A stretch of 64,000 bases of DNA. Origin: Limonium bicolor. Lineage: Eukaryota; Streptophyta; Magnoliopsida; Caryophyllales; Plumbaginaceae. Position numbers and translations under genes: made by a program. How positions within the stretch are numbered: position 1 is the first letter of the stretch; each line of letters starts with the position of its first letter. The stretch spans positions 167,768,085 to 167,832,084 of the forward strand of contig CM041780.1 of assembly GCA_023374045.1 (NCBI GenBank). Direction: 5' to 3'. Below, one piece after another: positions 57,817 through 64,000 of this stretch. Under the pieces are notes generated by a model. The model made no database searches. It was not told the DNA's origin and was given only the letters and a program-made list of their open reading frames with translations.

Positions 57817-58531
57817 ATTCAACATCTGCTACCCAATACCATCTACACCTAACCCGGAGCACACCGACATCGAAACTGTACACTTTCCAACCGAACAATG
57901 TCAGGTTATCCGCCCAGGTATGATTTTATTAAGGGGATACCTGACACCCGAAGCACAAATAGCCATCATCAGGAGATGCAATCAACTAGGAATGGGACGG
58001 GAGGTTTTACACACCGGAGTACCCAGGGGGAGCAAGGATGAAATTAAAGATGATGAGCTTGGGCAAGGATTGGAATCCGTATGCCAAGAATTACCAAACC
58101 GAGGGAGAAATGGAGTCTCACCCACCGGGAATACCGAAGAGTTCCATCCAGTTATTACACAAGTCATGGAAATCGCTCAGCAGTTGGAAGCTGAACCGAT
58201 TCCAGACATCCAGCCAGACATTTGCATTGTAAACTTCTACGAAAAAGATGGGAAACTGGGACTACACCAGGATAAGGACGAGACAACGGAGTCTCTCGAA
58301 AGAGGGATACCCGTAGTGTCTTGGTCCATTGGAGATGATGCGGAGTTTTTATACGGCGAGCAGAAGCGTGCGGACCGTGCAGATAAGATAGTACTTAAAT
58401 CAGGCGATGTATTATTTTGGGGGAGAATCAAGGAGTTATACCATGGGATTAAGAGAATCAAGCTGAATACAGCACCGTCAGCAATAATCAATGCGACGCA
58501 TATGAGACCAGGGATTAAACCTAACCTTTAG
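57803..58531 (+). CDS. AlkB-like 2-oxoglutarate/Fe(II) dioxygenase inside C3
   Basis: Similarity starts at FNIC (57818), followed by VIRPGMILLRGYLTPEAQ. An ATG lies at 57920. The core has CIVNFYEKDGKLGLHQDKDE with the H-x-D iron ligands, VVSWSIGDDAEFLYGE, LKSGDVLFWG and the distal His in LYHGIKRI. AlkB enzymes oxidatively demethylate N-alkylated DNA or RNA bases; plant ALKBH1-like proteins share these motifs. It lies between Gag and protease of the retrotransposon. Between about 58035 and 58135 the conserved sequence (KLKMMSLGKDWNP) is in the next frame, so two compensating indels are present. Another indel near 58512 puts the family's C-terminal N-x-T-x-R segment out of frame, ending the open frame at 58531. 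As read, it lacks the 2-oxoglutarate-binding arginines. Probably captured from a host gene; a standalone host pseudogene is less likely. Confidence 0.85.
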   Translation, partial: TTLGRFNICYPIPSTPNPEHTDIETVHFPTEQCQVIRPGMILLRGYLTPEAQIAIIRRCNQLGMGREVLHTGVPRGSKDEIKDDELGQGLESVCQELPNRGRNGVSPTGNTEEFHPVITQVMEIAQQLEAEPIPDIQPDICIVNFYEKDGKLGLHQDKDETTESLERGIPVVSWSIGDDAEFLYGEQKRADRADKIVLKSGDVLFWGRIKELYHGIKRIKLNTAPSAIINATHMRPGIKPNL

Positions 58532-58699
58532 ACAATATTAGCCATGTAATGTTAGAATGAGATGAGAAATGAGATGTAAGATTGAAGCCACATGTTGTAA
58601 ACAGGATGGTTATAAATAAAATAACAGTGTTGTTCATATAATTGTTACGACTCTTGTTATACCATCAATACTCATGGAGCTTGTGAACACAATTAGGTT

Positions 58700-59190
58700 A
58701 TGGACTCGGTACGGAAGGTGCACTAAGCATACTCACAGAGGCACAGGCCGACGCCAGCGGTACTATCCTCACCGGCACCTTTCCGATCAATGGGATTGAG
58801 GCATCAGTTCTCTTCGACTCAGGAGGCCTCGCATACCTTTGTCTCTGCATCATTTGCGAGCAGGTTGGGGCTAGACTGAGAGCTACCCGACTTCACGGTT
58901 ACGCTCCCGTCTAAGGAGGTTCGTTGCACTCGTTACTACCGGGGAGCCACCATCAGAATTAAGGGGGAAGACTCCCAGTCAGTTTCATTGAGTTCAGTAA
59001 GCTAGGATTTGATGTTATCTTCGGGATGAACTGGTTGGAGCGGCACAAGGGACGTATCCTCTGCGCCGAGCATAGATTGCTGCTCAGGAGTCCGTCTGGG
59101 TAACAATATCATACCGCAGAGGCCCAGGGAGCCTTCGACTAAGATCATCACCGCCATGGCAATGCACAGAGAATTAAGGAGAAAGGAAGA
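58700..59190 (+). pseudogene. Protease region of C3
   Basis: LTEAQADASGTILTGTFPI leads to VLFDSG, the aspartic protease active site. The following conserved segment (ASHTFVSASFASRLGL) is in another frame because of a one-base indel in the G run near 58823. DVIFGMNWLERHKG at about 59010-59050 is the second conserved block. 58550-58700, between AlkB and protease, is AT-rich and non-coding. Confidence 0.75.
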
Positions 59191-60306
59191 AGTATCCTCT
59201 GCTATGTACAGGACATAGAGAGAGACCCTGAGTTCGACCCCGACCTACCGGTAGTGTCGGAGTTCCCCGACTTATTTCCACGGGAACTGCCCGGCATGCC
59301 ACCCACTCGGGAGGTAGAGTTCACCATTGAGCTGCTACCTGGTACCGGACCGATAGCCAACACCATACCGTATGGCTCCGGCAGAAATGACTGAGTTAAA
59401 AGAACCACTGAAAGATTTGTTGGATAAAGGATTCGTTAGACTAAGTGTGTCACCATGGGGAGCGCCAGTCCTCTTCGTGAAGAAGAAGGATGGTAGTCTC
59501 CGCCTCTGCATCGACTACAGAGAGCTGAATGCAGTAACAGTGAAAAATAAGTACCCACTACCCTGCATTGACGATCTGTTCGATCAGTTGAAGGGAGCAT
59601 CTGTTTTTCCAAGATTGATCTCAGATCGGGGTATCATCAGATAGCCATTAAGGAGGGAGACGTTAGAGACGGCATTCCGGACACGATACGGCCACTATGA
59701 GTTTACAGTGATGCCGTTCGGTTTGTCGAACGCGCCAGCGAAGTTTATGGATCTGATAACCGCTTGTTCCGGGAGCAGCTGGACAAGTCGGTGGTGGTTT
59801 TTATTGATGACATTCTGATATATTCAAAGTCTAAGGTTGAGCATGAGGAGCATCTGAGGAGGGTGTTGGAAATATTGAGGGAGAACCAGCTATATGCTAA
59901 GTTCTCCAAGTGTGAGTTTTGGCTTGACCAGGTCTCTTTCCTGGGTCATGTCATCTCAGATGCTGGGATCGCAGTGGATCCAGCAAAGATTGATGCCGTA
60001 CGTACCTGGCCAAGGCCGAAGATTGTTACCGACATCCGGAGCTTTCTCGGTCTGGCAGGTTACTACAAGAGGTTTGTTAGAGATTTCAGCAAGGTCGCGA
60101 AGCCGATGACCAGTCTGATGAAGAAAGATGCACCATTTCTGTGGACAGATGACTGTGAGAGATCATTTCAGCGCTTGAAGGACTCACTGACCACTGCACC
60201 GGTACTGACTATTCCAGACGGTACAGAGGGCTTTGAGGTTTATTGTGATGCATCCGGCAGAGGGCTGGGTTGCGTGCTCATGCAACATGGCAAGGTGGTG
60301 GCATAT
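59190..60306 (+). pseudogene. RT and start of RNase H of C3
   Basis: FPRELPGMPPTREVEF opens the region. RT blocks then run [27 protein letters not shown] (shifted frame near 59615), [13 protein letters not shown] and [14 protein letters not shown] with the catalytic [22 protein letters not shown] and the RNase H start [20 protein letters not shown] follow. The frame from 59764 to 60306 is clean. The gene is cut after GKVVAY by element G. Frame breaks near 59380 and 59615-59760 are single-base indels. Confidence 0.88.
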
Positions 60307-60560
60307 TGATAAGTCAGGAATTTGTCTAAGTTTACTAGACTAATTCATGCTTAATTTTCTACTTTATGACATTAACTTTCCTCTTTAATGCTTTAATTAC
60401 TCTTCATTGTTATATTTGTCTCCAGTGATCGACTTCATATGTTTTCAGGATAAATTACTCAACAAAGTGCTTAAATGAAGATTTTAGAGGTTAGAGCAAC
60501 ATGGGAAGTCAAACCAGAGTCAAATACAGATTTTCATTCATCACTGTTGCATTTTATAGA

Positions 60561-60812
60561 GGGTCCGGGTTTGCATCTGGGTTTATGAACCCGGATCCCC
60601 TCGTCGCAGAACATTCTGCCTAATTTCAGGCTTGTTCCGGGTTTGAGGAAGAGTTTGGAACCCGGAACATACCAGGGCGAGACTTTCTGCCTAAATTTTC
60701 ATATGTTCCGGGTTTGCATATGAGTTTGAAACCCGGAACAATACAGACGGAGAAGCTACTGCCTTAAATTTCATGTGTTCCGGGTTTGCATAAGGGTTTT
60801 AAACCCGGAACA
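60561..60812 (+). repeat. Palindrome array, CCGGGTTTG type (G LTR)
   Basis: Four hairpins, period about 72, with arms TGTTCCGGGTTT and AAACCCGGAACA. The first unit instead has GGTCCGGGTTT paired with AACCCGGATCC, so both arms differ in parallel apart from one mismatch. The core CCGGGTTTGCA is the same as in C2. Confidence 0.9.
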
Positions 60813-60915
60813 TCACCAGCGGAGCGCGGATTTCTGTTTCGAGATTAACGGAATATTTTTATCATTTGTGGCCGTCGCTTATTGAGATAGACTAGAGATA
60901 AAATTCTGTTTTTGT

Positions 60916-60922
60916 TATAAAG
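60916..60922 (+). promoter_or_regulatory. TATA box in G LTR
   Basis: TATAAAG lies in a GC-poor context, followed by a purine-rich GAGAGGAG stretch. Confidence 0.5.
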
Positions 60923-61757
60923 AGAGGAGTCTCGCAACGTGAGATACACATCTGGAGCGCACGAAAATCACGTACAGAGAGAATTAGTTTGAGAGTTTTG
61001 AGTCTGTTGGAGTTGGAGTTTGGAGACGAGCACAGAGTTTCTTCTTGTCCTCTATTACTATTAAGCTTATTGTAAACATGTCAATGGCTGAGTAGTTCCC
61101 TATTAGATTTCGGTTTGCTATGTATCCCTAATTGACATTCCTGTTCCTTTGTGATTTAATACAATTGATTGAGTAAAGTTATTTTCCTTGCTTAATTTCT
61201 TTAATCGTTATAATTTGGCCAATTATAAGATTAGTATTTTGTTAGCTTATATGTGACGACTGCGGCTTTCAATTGAATTCAGGAAAATAACCGGTTAGTT
61301 TAGAGACGGCAATTCCTCTAAATTGCTAATTGACCAATAAACTAGATTGTTCTTAAGCGGTTAGTAAACAGTGGGTTCGTAACGAGAGTTAGAATTCAGT
61401 CTTTATTAACTAGTATTTGCTAAGCGGGAGACCGGAGGTAAATTATCTTGTTCTAGGGTTTTGCTCATAATTATCTTATTAATCACTTAGGGATAGGAAT
61501 CACAGATTTAGGGTGCAGTAGTAAACCGGATCTCTTTCCAAATCAATTCACAACATTTATTTTTCCTGCTTTATTGTTTGCATTCTGTTTACAGTTTTAA
61601 TCATCATCAAATCAAACCCCAATTTCCTGTTTTATTGCTTAATAAAGATTAAACTAGACACATCGCCTCCTTGGTTCGATACTTAGGGAATCTCTCTATT
61701 AAAACTTGCTAGAATTGACCGGTACACTTGCCGTTAGGTTTTACCCCAACAAGTTTT

Positions 61758-61775
61758 TGGCGCCGTTGCCGGGGA
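61758..61775 (+). other. Primer-binding site of G (tRNA-Asp)
   Basis: TGGCGCCGTTGCCGGGGA, identical to element A's, six bases after the LTR end. Confidence 0.88.
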
Positions 61776-62228
61776 GGCACGGTTATTTAGTTTAGTCTTT
61801 ATTTCGTTTTCTTTTATTTATTTGTTGTGTTCGTTTAATTTCTTTATTTTAATTGTTCTGTTTCATTCGATTTTGGTTGTTTTAGTCTTTCAGTTTTTCT
61901 GTTTTTAATTTTCTTATTGTTTTGTTTAACGTCAGATTTTATTTAGTTTAGTTATTAGGATAGCTTTATTATTTTAGTTATTTTATCTTTGTTCTGTTTT
62001 GATTTCTGTCTAGATTTTGTTTTAGGTATTCTTTTATCTTTTAGATTTTATTTCTGATTTTATTTCTTTATTTGAATATTCTGTGCTTAGTAGTTAGGAA
62101 ATTTTATCTGCATATTTTTGTGGGTTAAATTCTTTTTATCTTTTTCTGATTTTCTGTTATTTTATTCTAATTACTGCTTCCCTTTTAATTTGCGCTATTA
62201 TAGTTTCAGTTTACTAACTCTCGGTTTA
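61776..62228 (+). other. T-rich leader of G
   Basis: Non-coding 5' leader between primer site and gag ATG, very rich in T with TTTTAGTT-type words. No structure is obvious. Confidence 0.7.
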
Positions 62229-63990
62229 TGGTCAAAACCCGTTCTGCAGGAGAACCAGAGTTCGAGCTCAATCTTGAGATCGAGAGATTCGCAAGACAAC
62301 TTCGAAGAGACTTGAACCTGGATCCACCAGTTGAGGAGAAGGTGCCGAACCACCTGTTGGTGAAGAGGTTCCGGAAGTTCAACCACCAGTGAATATGGCG
62401 AACAACGAGAGACAGATGAGGGACTACACCCGTCCAAGTGTTGAAGGGTTGGTGTCGCCAATTGTGATTCCAGCATTGCCAGCAGGAGTGCAGTGGCAGT
62501 TCAAGACTCACTATGTGACCATGGTAATGAACGCGCCTCAGTTCAGCGGGACGGTTACTGAAGATCCGAATGTTCATCTCACTACATTCCTGAGATTGGT
62601 AGGAGCGTGTTCGACACCAGCTTCGCAGGAGGTGGCCCGGCTCACCTGTTTCCATTCTCTCTGAGGGATAGAGCCGCTGAGTGGTTGAACTCGTTGACGC
62701 CTGACAGTATCACCAGTTGGACCGAGCTGGCTAATGCATTCTTAGCAAAGTACTTCCCACCCTCTCGGATGCTGACCATGAGAGGAGAGATTACAAATTC
62801 AAACAGTTTGCTGGTGAGTCCTTGTCTGAAGCTTGGGAGCGTTTTAAGGGAATAGTGAGGAAGGTACCACATCACGGTCTAGGTGAAGAGGTTATACTGC
62901 AGTCCTTTTACAAGGATTTGGATCCGTCTAGCCGGTTGTTGGTTGATACTTGTGCTGGAGGAAGTTTGATGGAGCTGCCTATTACACGAATTAAGGAGTT
63001 GTTAGATACTATCACCACAGCGCGAATCAGTGGGGAGGTACAAGAGCAGGAGAAGCTGCACCAAAAACCAGCTGGGGTTTATGAAGTAGATTCAAACACT
63101 TTCTTGGCTGCCAAGATAGAAGCAATGTCGAAGCAGTTTGAGCGTATGTAGTGAATCCACAGTCCAGTGCAGCAGCTCCTGAGGTTTATCCACCATGCGA
63201 GTACTGTGGTAGAGCTTCTAACATGTGCCAGTGTTCTCCACCACAAGAAGAGGCAGCGAACTATGTTGGTAACAGGCCGGGTAATTACTTTGGGAATCAA
63301 GGAAATCCGGGTTATCAAGCTCAGCAGCAAAACCGTTACCAAGCTGGTGGTAACAACAATTACAATCAGAGGCCTCAGCAGCAGTACAATCCTTCCTATC
63401 AGAAGCAACCACTGCAGAATCAGCAAGCACAAAATTCAGGTGCTGGAGCGTCTTCTAGTATGGATGCAGTTCTGGCCAGGATGAATGATTTCATCTCAGT
63501 GAATACGAAGAAGTTTAATGAGCTGGAAGCTTTCAATCAAGAGCAAAGAACCTTCAACAATGATCAGAGGACATTCAATAGGAATATCGAGACTCAGCTG
63601 TCTCAGATATCTCAGCAGTTAGCTCAGCGTCCTTTGGGTTCCTTGCCTAGTCAGTCGGAGCAGAATCCGAGAGAGCATGCCAAGGCTATCACGTTGAGGA
63701 GTGGTACACAGCTTGACCCGGTGGTCCCTGAAGTTGAGGTCCCTCTCCCCAATGTTGAGCAGGATAAAGAAACTGCACGCAGGTTCCCAGGAGGAGCCAC
63801 CAGCTGAGGAGGTGGCAATTAGCAAGACTACTAAGACTTCCACACCTCCACGACGCGCAGTTGCTGAAGCGCCAGTTCCTTTTCCAAACCGGTTGAAGAA
63901 GAGACTTGGATGAGCAGTTTGGTAAGTTTTTGACTATTTTTAAGAAACTGACCATTAACATTCCTTTTTCTGAAGCTTTGAAGCAGATGC
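62229..63990 (+). pseudogene. Athila-type Gag of G, frameshifted
   Basis: ATG at 62229 opens MVKTRSAGEPEFELNLEIE, then the frame shifts near 62338. Further pieces are VMNAPQFSGTVTEDPNVHL (62389-62640), FPFSLRDRAAEWLNSL and LAKYFPPSRM (62650-62790), and AWERFKGIVRKVPHHGLGEE (62830-62890). A Gln/Asn-rich linker with CEYCGRASNMCQC (63200-63235) and AKAITLRSGTQLDPVV (63680-63725) follow. RLKKRL and IFKKLTINIPFSEALKQMP at the right edge are in yet another frame. The order matches Athila Gag up to the start of the protease region. At least five one-base shifts are needed, so this copy is inactive or poorly assembled. Confidence 0.82.
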
Positions 63991-64000
63991 CAATATATGC

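Larger units (their letters stand above)
51981..60306 (+). mobile_element. Element C3: chromovirus-type Ty3/gypsy carrying an AlkB domain
   Basis: Visible parts are the 4.08 kb 5' LTR (51981-56057), PBS TGGTATCAGAGC (56062-56073), gag, an AlkB-like domain, protease, RT and the start of RNase H. The rest was displaced when G inserted at 60306. LTR ends match E, C1 and C2, and its RT is close to that of E. Several one-base indels disrupt the frames. The AlkB domain and AT-rich intervals in gag set it apart from E. Confidence 0.9.
60307..61751 (+). repeat. 5' LTR of G
   Basis: 1445 bases. TATAAAG at about 60916 is the probable TATA box, placed about 100 bases after the palindrome array, so the array lies in U3 and is outside the transcript's 5' leader. 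Confidence 0.87.
60307..64000 (+). mobile_element. Element G: Athila-type Ty3/gypsy retrotransposon, 5' part
   Basis: 5' LTR 60307-61751 (TGATAAGTC...CCAACA), tRNA-Asp primer site at 61758-61775, a 450-base leader, and a gag region running off the right edge. Gag blocks such as LRDRAAEWLNSL, KYFPPSR and AKAITLRSG, plus the tRNA-Asp primer, point to the Athila group. It inserted into the RNase H of C3 and is the youngest insertion on this side. Confidence 0.88.

Noticed and set aside
57803..58531. AlkB segment as an integrated plant RNA virus fragment
   Set aside because: Neighbouring sequence is Gag and protease of a gypsy element, and the motifs fit plant ALKBH1-like proteins better. No viral replicase sequence is present.

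Overview
The window is nuclear DNA of a flowering plant, probably a eudicot. It has one intron-rich host gene, plant LINE/hAT/Stowaway-type elements, Ty3/gypsy and Ty1/copia LTR retrotransposons, and tRNA-Met and tRNA-Asp primer sites. I cannot name the species. The only convincing host gene is a 13-exon, 711-codon chloroplast MscS-like mechanosensitive channel (MSL2/MSL3 type) on the minus strand at 6857-13032. I rebuilt its exons by splice phase and family similarity.

Layout. 1-2976 is the 3' end of a non-autonomous gypsy-type element (family A, copy A2). It sits in a minus-strand Ty1/copia fragment (2977-3897), which sits in an L1-type LINE (about 3903-6520) that also carries a Stowaway-like MITE. 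After the host gene (6521-14218 with flanks), everything from 14219 to the right edge is one nested cluster. A minus-strand chromovirus-type Ty3/gypsy element (E) spans 14219 to beyond 49193. Its left LTR was entered by a roughly 6 kb solo LTR (C1, 15602-41435). C1 was then entered by F (16959-23571, large LTRs and no coding), a hAT-like DNA element (27408-29224) and A (29976-41373). A's 5' LTR was entered by a deleted copia element B (30802-36197). E's right LTR was entered by C2 (49194 on), C2 by C3 (51981 on), and C3 was cut in its RNase H by an Athila-type element G (60307 to edge). Where both ends are visible, target duplications were read directly: AGAGA, TAAGG, TGAGA, CTCAT, TAGGCAAG.

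Two things stand out. First, element C3 carries an AlkB-like 2-oxoglutarate/Fe(II) dioxygenase domain between Gag and protease. Short AT-rich GT-AG intervals interrupt the gag, and one of them would splice Gag onto AlkB in phase. Second, every long Ty3/gypsy-type LTR here carries an array of 3-6 short hairpin-forming palindromes. Their two arms change together between copies. The same palindrome motifs recur in unrelated families: ACCGACC in A and C3, TCCGAACTT in E and F, CCGGGTTTG in C2 and G. The copia LTRs lack such arrays. I know of no standard description of either feature, but I could not search.

Premature stops in E are almost all explained by C-to-T changes on one strand or the other, as expected from methylated, silenced DNA. 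C3 and G instead carry one-base indels, some of which could be assembly errors.
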